Positions 34,864-47,648 of a DNA stretch of 64,000 nucleotides are shown one piece after another (position 1 is the stretch's first letter; every line of letters starts with the position of its first letter). A model generated the notes under the pieces. It was not told the origin of the DNA, did not search any database, and saw only the letters and a program-made list of their open reading frames with translations. The translations under genes and the position numbers were made by a program. This DNA is from Umbelopsis isabellina (lineage: Eukaryota; Mucoromycota; Umbelopsidomycetes; Umbelopsidales; Umbelopsidaceae). The DNA lies in assembly GCA_016758905.1 (NCBI GenBank), contig JAEPQZ010000009.1, positions 992,001-1,056,000 of the forward strand, read 5' to 3'.

Positions 34864-36826
34864 TTACCGAACACTGACTGCAGAACTTTCGTATGATCTC
34901 CAAGAACGACGGACTTGCTGTTGCCGCTCATGCATGGCTTGCTCTTCTTCATTGCGACCAAGATGGACCAAGTCCTCATATGGGTTTCTTGGAGGAGCAT
35001 ACGGACCAGTTGCTACAAAAGAAAAGGCATCGGACAGAGCTTTAGCAAGCAAAACTAGGGATCTTCGATTTCTTTTCTTCTGTTGTGTATGAGCGATGCC
35101 TTCGTTGGCATTTTCTGGAATTTGGCTGTGTTCATTGCTCTCAGAACTGGAGCGATCAAGCGCAGAGTCATGCTCAGGTAGCACCGAGGACCTTGACCGA
35201 ACACTAGCATTGGGAGAGTCTGATAATGTGACTTCTTTCTGAAGTGGAGAGGCTTGCGGTTCCATCGTTCGACCTGATAAAGGCGATAGGACTCTTACAT
35301 TTGAATTCATGCGTTTCTCAGCGATTGCTTCCATAAGCGAATCTCGAGAGTCTTTAACCGCGTTAGCGTTCGTGGTTCTTTTCGCAATAAGCTGCCTTGA
35401 CGGTGATGCCGCAGAGCTTGATATGGCTGCATCAACCGGTGTGTTCTCCTTGGGTATGATTTGATACGGCTTAAGCCAAGGATGAAATATAATGAGATCC
35501 AGTGATGCTCTTGTTGAATCCGGTGCCAACAAACGCCTCAGCAAATCCTTAACATCTAAATCAAGTCAAAAAATAGAAAAAAAGATCAGTAACCCATAAC
35601 TTGTTTGCCATCACACACTAGCCCTGTAACTTACTATCAGAAAATTCCTCGGGTATCGAAAAATCAGCTGTCAGCATCTTTTTGAATAGTTGCTTGTCAT
35701 TCGGAGCAGCAAAGGGATAGCGGCCAACTAGCATTTTGTACAATGATATGCCTAGCACCCAGACATCGACCTGGTTACTAATGTATTTCCGGTGAGATAT
35801 AATCTATGTACAAGCAAAAGGCAGGAGAGTCAACGGCGATGTATACATGCATCCAATCATAAGTTTGTTTGTTTACCTCTGGAGCAATATATTGCACGTT
35901 GCTATAAAGGGAAATGAAATTGTTGCTTAATTAGCATGCACGTCTGCAAATTTGTTCTTTACCGTGTTTCATAATACTTTACCCTTGGAAACGTCTGTAT
36001 TCCCCTTCTTCGTCAAGGTCAAATTTGAATTTGACCCATTCAACATTATCATCTTGATTGAATAATACTTCCATTTCACGTGGAGGTTTTTGAAGATTCT
36101 GTTGTTTTCTAGCATATGGCGCGCTCTCCATGGAGGTTGGTGCTGCCTCTGATTTACCCAGCGAGTCCAGCTGGTCCTGTTGCTGCTGAAACTTGTATGC
36201 CGCATGCAGCATCTTTGCAAATTTCCGTTTACATTCTTTTTCGTTTCCAATAAGTATAGGTTTAAATTGAGGTTCTAGTGATTTCTTTGGTGGAGACGCG
36301 TCGTCAGAATTGTCAGGAACATCACTTTCTTCTATATCGTCTGATACAACTTCGTCTTCTTCAGGTATTGTATACAAAAAATCTTCCAGAGAGCCGGTAG
36401 AATCTCTCTGTCGTGTTGTAGGTGGAGGGCGCTGTTTCACAGGAAATAACATAAGCTCAATGTGTTTCACAGCAATCATCCAAAAAAAATAAAAATGGAT
36501 GGCTTGTTACTTACTTTAAACAAATCGGTCATATCGGCGGGCAAATTTTGTACCACTTTAACCGCATGTGAGAAGCCAACTCGTCTAGATGGGCTAACAT
36601 TAGGCAGTGGAGGTTCCATAGGTGACAGATTACGCCAATCTCGGTCAGCAGAGATGATTCGAGAGTGGTCTTTGACGGAGCTGGCTTCAGCGATGCGCTG
36701 GAAGAGGGCCCGCCCCCTACTTTTTCGTTTGGTCTTTTTAGCTGTTGACTCATCCTGTTGACTGGGAGTCAAGAATTTTGCAAAACTGCTCAACGCTCGT
36801 GCTGGACGTTGAAAAATATTAGGCAT
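34864..36826 (-). CDS. Protein kinase-like protein with only a C-lobe (probable pseudokinase)
   Basis: Exons 36515-36826, 35983-36431, 35877-35901, 35635-35803 and 34864-35555, 548 residues. Residues about 250-345 read as the second half of a protein kinase C-lobe: GNVQYIAPE (Ala260-Glu262, the APE motif), VDVWVLGISLYKMLVGRYPF (helix F Asp275), and APDSTRASLDLIIFHPWL (Arg334). I find no Gly-rich loop, VAIK lysine, HRD or clear DFG, and the sequence before the APE is acidic and Ser-rich. Catalysis is therefore unlikely. The N-terminal part (1-250) is basic then acidic, and the C-terminal tail (345-548) is Ser/Arg-rich with no domain I recognise. The 25-base exon 3 carries most of the APE motif. 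A role as scaffold or regulator is inference. Exon joins keep frame throughout; the intron before exon 2 is the least certain. Confidence 0.72.
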
Positions 36827-37717
36827 ACTCTAACATGAAAGGAGCGTTTGCAGAGTAGAAGCTAGAAAGCCGTATGTTTTATCTAGGATTGCTGTTTGCC
36901 ACTGCAACAATCCAAAAGAAAAAATAAGGGGAATGATCCAAATAACAGGCTGTTACAGCAAGTTAAATGGAAAAAGTGAGAGGAGAAGTGGAAATGGAGG
37001 AAAGAGAAAGAAAGAGAGGGGGTTCGGTGCAATCCATTCGATGGTGCTGTTATGTTACCTTACCCGGAGATAGATTCCGATGGTTACAACAAACGAGGCA
37101 TTGTGCTACTAGGCAAAAGGGTCTCAACTATCTGCAGAAATGCCACGCAATGAGCCAGGCCTCAATGAGAAAGTGCTGCATTTAGTTTGGGTTTCTGTAC
37201 ACTTTCCATGATGCAGTAGATCCTGAATGAGTATCAGAGGCACAAGCTCATTTACCATCAGCATGCGTTTGTGTGACATTAGACATGGTACAAGCTACGA
37301 TTTTTTTTTTCTTCTTTTTATGCTGAAGCCGAATGTGACGATCGCTTTGCTTTCATGTGCAAATATCGAATTAAATGTATCTATGACACGCCGTGCTGAA
37401 TGTTGATCCAACTTGTGTCAGACTAGGACCTTTGATGCCCAAAAGAAGACAATCAACAACATTTCAACAATCATTCATTGGCTGTCACAACATGATTGAG
37501 AAAGCCTAAGGCCCCGATTTTGACCTGATTACTGTCAATCAACTTAACCTTCACCATCATGTTCACTACTTATAGATCCAATACAAGTCAAGATAGGGAA
37601 ACACTTTTTTTTCAGTTTGAAATGTTGTATTTTTCTATTGGCACTTGTGGAAAAAAAAGCGATACAATTTGTAGAAAGGAATTTTAAGATATTTTGTTTA
37701 TACGGTAGTGTAAGCGA
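36827..37717. other. Intergenic, kinase-like gene promoter and QCR8 3' side
   Basis: 891 bases. A GA-rich stretch (about 36975-37022) lies roughly 150-200 bases upstream of the kinase-like start. No gene seen. Confidence 0.6.
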
Positions 37718-38140
37718 TTAGTGATGTTCGCCGGAGGCAGCATGACCAGCCTTAGAAAGGAGGAACTCATGCTGAGCACTGGCCCAAGCGTAGATTCCAT
37801 AACCGATACCGAAAGCGACACCAACGTAAGGAATTTGACCAGTGACTCTGCGAGCAGTGTTGAAAATAGCAGCACGAGCAACGCCGGCGAAAGGCTTTTG
37901 TTGGAATGGTGAAATGGCGTATGTGGTAATACCCTGAAGAACAAAATACACAAGTTAATATCATGTCGAAGAGTTATAGATTTCTCTAATTCGATGCCTT
38001 ACCTTTTGCTTGGGGCCACCCATGTTACCCCACCAACCTAACAATGAGAAAATAATTTTTAAGTTAACAATTGCTCGGGACTGGTCTCTAAACTAAGGCG
38101 ATATTTTTCGAGTCGTACCCATATATCCGTGTCCACCCAT
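37718..38140 (-). CDS. QCR8: Ubiquinol-cytochrome c reductase subunit 8 (complex III)
   Basis: Exons 38119-38140, 38003-38037 and 37718-37933, 90 residues. Small single-span subunit of the bc1 complex in the inner mitochondrial membrane, close to cytochrome b. The family signature is clear: [38 protein letters not shown], then the span GQIPYVGVAFGIGYGIYAWA and the C-terminal EFLLSKAGHA. The length is normal for fungal Qcr8. The first two coding exons are very short (22 and 35 bases), so the conserved WWGNMGG segment is encoded separately from the membrane span. All introns are GT-AG. No cleavable presequence is present, as usual for this subunit. Confidence 0.96.
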
Positions 38141-39192
38141 GATGTTATAGAATCTGCAGTTGAGAGTTTGGAGTGTTGATATTTGAGACCACCAGCCCTT
38201 TTCAAAATACAATTCTGTCGACGTCATCAAAATTATTTCAACTGCTAGAGACCGTAACTACATTTTCGGGGTCCCAATTGAACTTATTGTGAGGAGCAAG
38301 CTGATGATATTAAACACTAACGTTTGAGGAAACCTTAACGTTTTGATTACCACTTTGATATGAATATAATGCTAAACTTGCACTAAAAATACCAGTGATC
38401 GTAATAGAAATGAAAATCACGAAACTGTTGAGGGCAAAAATAACCCAAGTATATCGAAATGGCTCAGTAGCTTAATCTTGCCGTGGTTGTTTACTTCATC
38501 ACGTACAGCTTATACAATCACGGTAAGTCAACTTCTTATACGCCATCGCGTAGGCAATCCTGTAAGCTAAAGATAAGAGACGTTCCTTGAAATAATGATA
38601 AAGGTAAGCTGTGGCAAAGGCTTGTTGACAATACTGTTTCCAAAAACAGGATCTAATCCCATCATGCTAACCAGGTAAGCCGAGCAAATGATCTAATCCA
38701 GCTGCAGGGGACTTATTGGGATAAACAGTGTAGTGCCAATCACTGTTGAAGCCTCTCTGTAACCAAACGGTGGGTTTTCGCCCAGATTCAATAATTTAAT
38801 TACCCGAAGCGAGAAATTGAGTTTCTGGTATCACAAACCGCCATGGCTTATCGCTGTCGGACTCTTGTTTTGCCTGTCTTCAAGCTTTGCAGCAAAAGTT
38901 CAAAGCAAAAAGTCATTGACGTTTTGTCAGCAATATAAAGAATGTTGGGCAACGTGAACAGACTTGGGGGGTGGCGGTTGATACAAAACCAAGATAATAC
39001 CAGCTTTAAGACCAACAAGCTCCTGGAAATTTTCTGATACAATTTTTATTAAACTAGTGGAATCACAGCCTCCTCGTGCGCACTTCCCCCCGTCTTTTTT
39101 TTAGGTGGTATTTTTTATATCCAGGCACCAGAGCAATATCTGGAATCTCGACCTTCTCCTCTCCTTCAAATTGTCTTCATCGAATCACTGAA
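38141..39192. other. Divergent intergenic region QCR8/TPT transporter
   Basis: 1.05 kb between divergent starts. Contains several AGGTAAGC-like motifs that resemble donors but no coding exon linked to them. No gene called. Confidence 0.55.
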
Positions 39193-40610
39193 ATGGCTTT
39201 CAGACTTTCATCTCTTGATTCCGGCTCAGTATGGCTGACGTTATATTTTGTCCTCAACCTTTCCCTCACCCTTTTCAACAAGGCCATTTTGAACGACTTT
39301 GGTTTTCCTTGGACGCTAACCGCCATTCACACTTTATGTGGTGCTATTGGTAGTTATGGTCTTTGTCTTGCCGGCCTTTTTACACCAGCAAAGCTCGGAG
39401 ACCATGAGAATTTAGTTATGGTTTTGTTCTCTGTGCTATACACCTTCAATATTGCCATCAGCAATGTCTCCTTGTAAGTTATGCGGCTATTAATAACGTA
39501 GTAAGCCGCTCAAACCTGCTTGTGCTAACTATAACTGTTTCTATAGAAAACTTGTTTCAGTACCAGTACGTATTAATCGACAGCCTATCAATTAGTTCAA
39601 CTACAAAAATTAATGTTTCAAATCATAATTCAGTTCCACCAAGTCGTCAGAGCCATGACTCCGGCGTTCACAGTGGCCTTGTCACTTTTGTTCTTACAGA
39701 AAAGCTACTCGAAGATGGTGTATTTTTCACTTATTCCGGTAATGATAACGATACTATTTTGGAATGGAGTGTTTTCGTCGATATATGCAAAACCATCTGA
39801 CTCGCATTGTTTGGCTATATGTAGGTCGTTGCGGGCGTTGCGTTCGCCACACGTGGCGAATATGATTATACGTTTGTTGGATTCTTGCTGACGGTATTGG
39901 GAACCATTCTTGCTGCCATCAAAACAATTGTCACCAATCGAGTCCAAGTCGGCAGACTAAAGTTGCATCCTCTTGACTTGCTTCTTCGTATGAGTCCTTT
40001 AGCGTGCATTCAAACTCTCATCTATGCTCAGTTAACTGGAGAATTGGATGCTGTGAGAGAGTTTGCTGCCGAGAATATGTCAACTCATATGCTTTTCGGC
40101 CTTCTCACCAACGGCGCTGTAGCTTTCTTACTCAATGTTGTCAGTTTTACCGCCAATAAGAAAACAAGCGCGCTGACCATGACCGTAGCTGGTAAGACCA
40201 CGCCACCGCATTTTTTTGTATTTATTTTTACCTCCTTTATTTCTATTACTCTTGTCTAAGACTTTTTTTTTTTTTCCCTATTTTTCAGGTAATGTGAAGC
40301 AGGTACTGACCATTGTACTCTCTGTGGTGATTTTCAACATCCGTATCACCCCGCTCAATGGCGTTGGAATCTTGTTGACCTTGTTGGGAGGAGCGTGGTA
40401 TACGTAAGTGCAGCAAGCCGACGCCATTTTCTTGGCATTTCCCAATTTATATATTCGTTGTGTATTAACTCGATTTCCCATAATAGCCATGTTGAAATGA
40501 CCCAAAAGTCAAAGCAAACACCTGTATTGCCAACTGTAATGAGTAAACCTGAAAATGATACTTTATTAGAGCAGGACTATAATGAGAAGAAGCACGAAGA
40601 AGAAGAATGA
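39193..40610 (+). CDS. SLC35/TPT-family nucleotide-sugar or phosphate-sugar transporter
   Basis: Exons 39193-39473, 39547-39565, 39634-39738, 39825-40191, 40289-40403 and 40487-40610, 336 residues with about ten hydrophobic spans. The family moves nucleotide sugars or triose/hexose phosphates across Golgi, ER or plastid membranes by antiport. Signatures include the N-terminal WLTLYFVLNLSLTLFNKAIL, FHQVVRAMTPAFT (about 107-119), ATRGEYDYTFVGF and AAIKTIVTNRVQVG (the conserved Lys-Thr of the TPT domain), then ITPLNGVGILLTLLGG. The C-terminus is hydrophilic and ends KKHEEEE, with no clear ER signal. The second exon is only 19 bases. The ATG chosen starts just before the first span; an upstream in-frame extension has no ATG. 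The substrate cannot be assigned. Confidence 0.9.
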
Positions 40611-41558
40611 GCAGAGATCTTTCTTAACAAAATAACCCCCCGCCAAATTCCCCCCTTACTGCATTTGCCGCCATAACCGATTCACCTCACCTCGCTATAC
40701 TTTCTGATCACCCATAACACTAAACCTTAACGAACTGAGTTATATAAGCCTTGTATTTTCTTTTCCTTTGTTCTGTGTTGTCGAAGTTACTCTTTCTTCA
40801 CAGCACATGTATAAGCTTCGTTAATAACCATGCATAATTAGACACTGGGATCAAACTATGTTCTATAAAAACTGTTTTATCCAAATCCGCGCTCGCAATA
40901 TTTGCTTGAGACAACCAAGTTTACATCCATGATGTATTAGAAATATGCCCATACCTATATTAGGGTATAATTCAATAACATAACCGTGCTTCAGTATTGT
41001 CCCGGTGAATATCAACTTGTTATGTTAGTAGAGATGATCTCGGAAATATGCAAGCTATAGAGCAAAATCTAGAATGCATTGATTCTAGGCGAGAGATAAT
41101 AAAACTATTTCTAAGTGTTCAAGCTACTTTATAAGATTCTGGAGGGATAAATTAAGCTTACTGGTATTCAGATTTTATCACAGATTACGCTTTTGGAAAT
41201 AACTGATTGCTGTGTGCTGTGGTTGATGGGTACGCTAATATTTTGAAAGCATAATTCAGGAATGAACGCCTACGAGCGCACTCTCTCTCATGTGAACTAA
41301 GCGTTGAGTTGAAGTATGTGTGATGCTTCTTTACCACAAGGTTATCGGATTATGCAACGTCTTTGAAGGCAAAAATCTATTTTCTAATACTGACATTATG
41401 TTTATTTTATGAATGTACAAATCCATTGTAATGGCTAATATTCTTGACGAAAGATGTAAAAAGATATGAATAAGATGATTGCTTTTTACAAAAGATGTGA
41501 AATGAGTTTACTACTATGCTATATCTATTGAAGCATAGGTTGTTTATCTACCATGACT
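40611..41558. other. Convergent intergenic region TPT/ABC transporter 1
   Basis: 948 bases with two 3' ends. TTTATT at 41401 (AATAAA on minus) lies about 150 bases past the ABC stop. No gene. Confidence 0.6.
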
Positions 41559-44500
41559 TTAACGACGAGGACGTCGGAAGAGCCAGACGAAGAAGGTGAA
41601 TGCACATATGTTGAATAAACAGTAAGCGCAAACAATACCAAAGTCTCTCCAGCGGTTGGAGAAACTCCAGCCAATGTTCGTGGTGTAATAGTCGCTACCA
41701 TCAGAGTATTGACAAACTTGGCAACTTCCAGTGTCGTTGGGATTGGCGACATAGCCACCAGCATGTTGGAAATAAGGTTCAAGGTATTGTTGACAAGTTT
41801 GGCCAGCAGGTGCCATAAGTGTAAGCAAGTCCTCTGCGTTACATTGAACCTTGACACTGTCAAGGACATTGGTAACGAGACCTTCAATAACGTAATGGTA
41901 CGGATCTAGCCAATACATCCAAGCACTCCAGAATCTGGGCATGGCTGAAGGTGGCTGCATAATACCAGCGAACAAAATAAGGATGGATGTGAAGAAAGGA
42001 TTGATGACTGCTGCCATGGTTGGTGTAGAAGACACAGAGGCAATCATGAAACCAAGAGATACGGCCAAAACCAAGAAGACAACGAATAGAATGTAGAAGT
42101 ATCCAATGCGGTCTGATGCAGTTTGCAAACCAGCAGTCCAGTAGAAACAGAACAAGAAGACAGCAGCAAGCACAATGATATAAGGGATTTCGACCAAAAG
42201 ACAAGTCAAAGCAAATGGTCCCCAACTATAGTACTTGGAAGCATATTCTCGACGGAACCAATTACGTTCTTGCATAAAGCGAGGCTGAGCCAAAATAATG
42301 AGCGAGTTGGACATGATAAGAGTAGTGAACACACAGAACATTCTGTTTTGCATGTCAGAAGCGGTGTTACCCAGCTTCCAAAAGGAGAAACCAGAAATGA
42401 GACCGACGAAGAGGACGTTGAACAAACGACCAACATTGTATGTTGGAGATCTCCACCAAGAAACGTTCATGCGCTTGTAGACGAGCCAGAATTGTCCCCA
42501 GAAACTCAATGAGAACTCAGAAGCATGACGCTTATGTTCAGGGTCAATTTGAGTATGAATGTCTTCAAGTTCCTGTTCAACAGACTTGGCTTGAGGGGAG
42601 TCAGCCCAGACATCAGCCCAGTCCTTAGTAGCTTTACCGGCAGTACCAGCACCAACGCATTCAAGGATATATTCAGCAGGGTTAGCATTAGGAGAACACT
42701 TGGGTCCACCGTGGGTTTCAAAATATTCAATCATAGTCTTGGAGTCAGGACCAATTTCACCAAAGTAGGCAGTACGTCCACCACGGACCAACAAGAGCAG
42801 ATGGTCAAAGTGCTCGAACAGGGTGGCAGAAGGTTGATGGATAGTACAGAGCACAGGCCAACCAGCGTCAGCAAGCTTACGAATGAAACGAACAATGTTG
42901 TAAGAAGATTGAGCATCAAGACCGGAAGTAGGTTCATCCAAGAACAGAAGCTTGGGCTTGCCGACCAATTCGATAGCAATGGTGAGACGCTTGCGTTCTT
43001 CGACAGAAATACCAACACCAGATTCAAGATCACCAATGAGGGCATCGGCCATCTTTTCCATTTCCATGAGTTTCAAGATTTGCTCAACATAGGCATCCTT
43101 CTCAGCCTTAGGAACATCAGCAGGTTGACGGAGATAAGCAGAGAACTTGAGAGCTTCACGGACAGTAGCGTTAGGACTGTGCACGTCCATTTGCTCACAA
43201 TAACCAGTAGTACGTTCGAAATCGGCACGAAGAGGTTCACCATTCAAGTAGATACGACCATCGATTTTACCAATGGTCTTACGCTTGGCAAGAACATCCA
43301 AAAGAGTAGTTTTACCGGCACCGGAGGATCCCATAAGAGCAGTAAGATGACCAGGTTTAACAAAACCACCAACATCATTGAGCAATTGACGATGGCCACC
43401 CTTGACAGGAACAGTATAATCAATATGATGCCAGGAGAAAGTGGTACCTTCGGCAACACTTTGCAAATTATCTTCAGCCTCTTCATTAGCGGCTTCTTCT
43501 TCTTTAGCGGCAACGAGATCGTCCTCTGCGTTCTCAACAGGCGCTTTGCCCTTCTTGTAAACCTTTGTCAAAGAACCTTCCTTAACCAAGTCGACATACT
43601 CCATGGCAAGAGCAGTCATCGCAGTGAACAAAAGGAAGAAACCAATGACAGCGACAAAATCAATCCATCGTTGCCAAGTGTAGTAACCATAAGTCTCGGC
43701 AAGATAGTTATCACCCAAGTCGTAGGTATCACCAGGTTGAGCACCCTTGATAACACAAGTGCGGTATGCAGGATCATCATATCCAGGACCATATGGAATT
43801 GAACTTCCTGGAGTGGTACAATCGTAATGCTGGCCAGTCATCTCATTGGAGATCAAAGCCTTATAACCGTATGCAATAGGGTTGATCCAGTAAATCCAGA
43901 ACAACCAAGGATGCATGAGCTTGTAGGGAATTTGATAACCAGAATATACCAAGAAAGCAATCAAGAAAATACTGGATGTTTGCGAGGCAGTAAAGAAATT
44001 GGGGGAAATAGAACCAAAGAATCTGAAGAAACCGTTCATACACATGTTGGTCACAATCAAGATGATCATGAATGTGAAATACTTTCCGGCAGTCAAATCC
44101 AAACCAATCATAAAGTAGACGCAAAGTTGGAAAATGATGACTTGAACTACAGCCAACGGGAAATCAGCAATAACTTGAGAGATGTAATAAGCCGAAGGAT
44201 GGTATAAGGCAAAAGACTTGTGCTTTTCCAAAACACGACGGCCTTGCATGAAAGTAGCCAATTCAGATTGAGCGATAAGAGCGTTGAACAGAAGAGAGAA
44301 GAAAAGAGCACCACCACGAGAGAAGGCACCAATAGCAGTAAGAGGAAGTTGGTAGAAGACGGAAGCCATGATAAGACCCTTGATGACAACACCACCATAA
44401 CGTGAGACCAAAGCGCCCTTGTCACCTATAAATTAATGGCTTAGTAAGGTACAATGCTCATATAAATAAAACCAACAGCTTTCTACTTACCCCAAATAAG

Positions 44501-46086
44501 TTGGAATTGACGAATAGTGAGAGCCTTGACTTGTTGAATATAAGTAGCGGTGTAAGGGGACTTTCTGGGAGCATGCTTTTGATGAGCTTCCTTCATAGCG
44601 ACCTTAAAGGCTTCAGCTGGACGTTCCTTTTCAATATGGGCTTCATAAGCTGAAAGCTCTTGCAGCATATCCTGATAAATTTGCGAATCCTTGTAGGTAC
44701 GCTCAAACTGCACGGCATTTTGTGGCACTTCCTTTTCACGACCTTCAATAGTTTGACGTTCAAGCATGTTACAAAGACCAGTCAAGAAATCAGGAGTGGA
44801 CTTGCGGTCAGGACAAAAGAACCCCATTTCTTCAAAGTAGGGCTTTGCCTGGGCAGTGGGACCAAAATAAATGCAGCGACCTTCGTCAAGAACCATGACC
44901 TTGTCGAAGATGCTGAAAATGCTATCAGAAGCTTGATACAAGGTTGCAACAGTGGTCTTATGCAAAATATCAGTCATAATACGAAGAGATCGAACATAAT
45001 CAAGAGCGGAAGAGGAATCGAGACCACGAGTAGAGCAATCCCAGCAGTTGATGGTACTGCGAGTGGTCATTTGTTCAGCAATAGACAAACGCTTGCGTTC
45101 ACCACCAGAAAGACCACGAACAAAGGCGTTTCCAACCATGGTGTCCATTTGCTTGGTGAGACCCAGCATATTGCCGAGCATGTAAATAACCTTGTCGATG
45201 AATTCTCCCTTAGATTCTTCAGGAAGACGCTTTCCGGGTGCTTTGGTTCGAAGAGCAAACTCAAGAGTTTGTTTGGTTGTCAAAGTAGGGTAATTAATAT
45301 CTTCTTCTTCATTGTAGCAAACTTCACCACGATAATGCTTGCTGAACTCTTGGGCGTCGATGCCACCATAGGTGATGTCACCATCAATTGAAGTGAAAGA
45401 GGCACGCATGTTGGCAAGGACACGAAGGAGGGTAGTACAACCAGCTCCAGGGCGACCCAAAACAAGCAACATTTCTCCATCTTTACAGAAACCTGTAATA
45501 TCATTTAAAATTACACGATCAGTGCCCTGATGGCGACCCCACTTCCAGAATTGAGCAGCTCCTGCGAACCAGCTGATAACAGTTCCAATGTGTTTAGCAT
45601 CAGCACCTAAACCCTAGTTACAAATGAAAAAAAAAATTATGTTTAGGATTTTTGAAATATAGCACATGGGAGTGGTGTCAAACTGACGACACTTACTTTG
45701 ACCGTCAAATTTTTCCAAATAAGACCAAGCTGCTTGCGATTGATACCAGCTTGCTCATTTTTGGCCTTAGCGTCGGTCAAGAAGTCATTGAGATCGAAAT
45801 CATCAAGGCCACCTTTTTCACCTTGGCTCATGGACATGCGACGAGATTGCTGGGTGAGCTCTCTTCGGAGTTCTTCGTAATTGGTCATGGCGCTTTCGAT
45901 GTTAACTGCGTTGCCACGGCGTTCGCCATAACCGCCACGAGTGTCAGAGCGAGTAAGTTCTTCTCCAACGACGGTATCAGACGATTCATCTTGTTGATTA
46001 GAATTTAGACTGGAGTTGTCAGATTCCGGTCGTCGGTTTAACCAGGGCTCTTCGCCCGGCGTATGTTGCATACTAAGAGGATCCAT
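41559..46086 (-). CDS. PDR-type ABC transporter 1 (ABCG full-size)
   Basis: Exons 45697-46086, 44491-45613 and 41559-44425, 1459 residues, arranged (nucleotide-binding domain - membrane domain) twice. Plasma-membrane exporter of lipophilic drugs or lipids by family. Domain 1 shows the PDR-specific degenerate Walker A GRPGAGCTT (183-191, Cys for Lys), an intact signature LSGGERKRLS and the Walker B-like NCWDCSTRGLD. Domain 2 has a canonical Walker A GSSGAGKTT and LLFLDEPTSGLD but a degenerate signature (ISVEERKRLT). This asymmetry, with one working ATP site, is a PDR hallmark. The N-terminal 125 residues are polar with acidic patches. It is a tandem paralogue of the next gene, same strand. It shares one intron position with it (after NLTVK) and has one of its own (in the WG-DKGALVSRYG region). 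The start ATG is in a Met-rich context and is a reasonable choice. Confidence 0.96.
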
Positions 46087-47648
46087 GATGGCAACCTTTT
46101 TAAGAGACTCTTTCTTTGTGTTCAATCAATTAGAGCGTTCCTTGAGCTGATGCCAGTAAGAACACCGAAATCACAAAAAGGATTGAATTTAATAAAAAGA
46201 TATATCAAGAAAAAAAGTTGATTATTAAAATGATTGTTGAAATAGGCAGGGTTCTTTTATAGGTTTGAGTCTGCATGCAAGTAAGACTTTCGGTAGAACT
46301 GTTCGACCAGGAAAGTTTTGCCCGAACGCAGTCAGCCGGTTAAACTCGATTGCCATAATAGGAAATTGCTGGGCCTAGCGCCTAACAATGATTACCCGTA
46401 AAGCCCTTACGACTACGTCCTAGCCGTAGCAAAAAAATACATTGAATACTGTCGCTAGTTTATGTGGAAGATATTCAGTAGATGGATACGATGGACCCTG
46501 CAGGGAAAGGAAATTTGTTTTGTCATAGTTATGCGGACATTTTGAAACCATGTAATTTCTGGTTTAACCTTGTCCAGAGACCAGAACTTCATTATTCTTC
46601 CGACGTATTTATGCTGGCTCTCCGCTCGAAGTCCTGATTTCAATGATATTCAGGCTCTCTACCATTCTATCAGAGCCGACTTTACAGGTTACATAACATT
46701 GGATTTACATATTTGAGAAAATGCAAGACGAAGATTTTGCAGATAACGGCAAGTATGCCAGTAATCAGTTTTTCTGGAACAGACATTTGGAGGCAGTTCT
46801 GCCAGTATTGTCGGTCCGGTCGGCCCGGAGCATGCTCACTGACCTTTAATGGCAACAGGCATGGAGTCGATGAAATTTTTTTCTGGATGATAAAGCCTTG
46901 ATCGGCTTTCTTATGAAGCCAACATTATAAATCGTATATTGGCGTGCGACATTTTGATAAAGCCTTTGTTATCGAACAGTTTGATTTGTGCTACAATAAG
47001 TTGGTAAATGTAAGTCAGGCGGCGTAAAAAGAAATTTGGCACAGGTGATAATTATCTACATATCGCATCATCATGTCTTGCTTTTTGGCACTCATATATT
47101 ATTGAGAATCATTTTTGTTACTATATTTGCGCGCACTCGCATTTGATTGATTGAATTATTACTTTTTTGAACGCTTCATGCATTGCTATAAATATTAGCC
47201 TCCGATCTCATTGTCAACTTAACAAAGCGCACGTTTAAAAACTTCCGACTCCTATCGACGGGATTTGCTCTTGGTAAGCATAACTTTTTTCTATTTCAGC
47301 AAATATACCTTGTGGATGAATGGATTAAGCCGTCTTTAAATGGAAACAATAACCCAGATAGCAACAAGCTTTTTTTTTGACATTGGATCTTCGAGATATC
47401 CTGCCATTCGATTGCAAGTAAGCACGTTTTCATTTTACTGCTCCCGTTCAATTTCGTTTTCACCGGGAACCATTTTAGATGAGCAAGGGGATGTATCTAA
47501 AAATGCTTTTTATGTAATGATGCAAGTAATATAACACACTAATGAGTACACTCTACATGTTTGTGATGGTGTATCAGTTAATAAGACTGAGGAAACTAAT
47601 GGTAAATGAACAGAAAGTGCTACGTCCTCAGGCACAGCAATGATATGT
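46087..47648. other. Intergenic between tandem ABC transporters
   Basis: 1.56 kb. It should hold the promoter of transporter 1 (46087 onward) and the 3' end of transporter 2. Short open frames only. No transposon or gene remnant was recognised, and I cannot see a leftover copy from the duplication. Confidence 0.6.
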
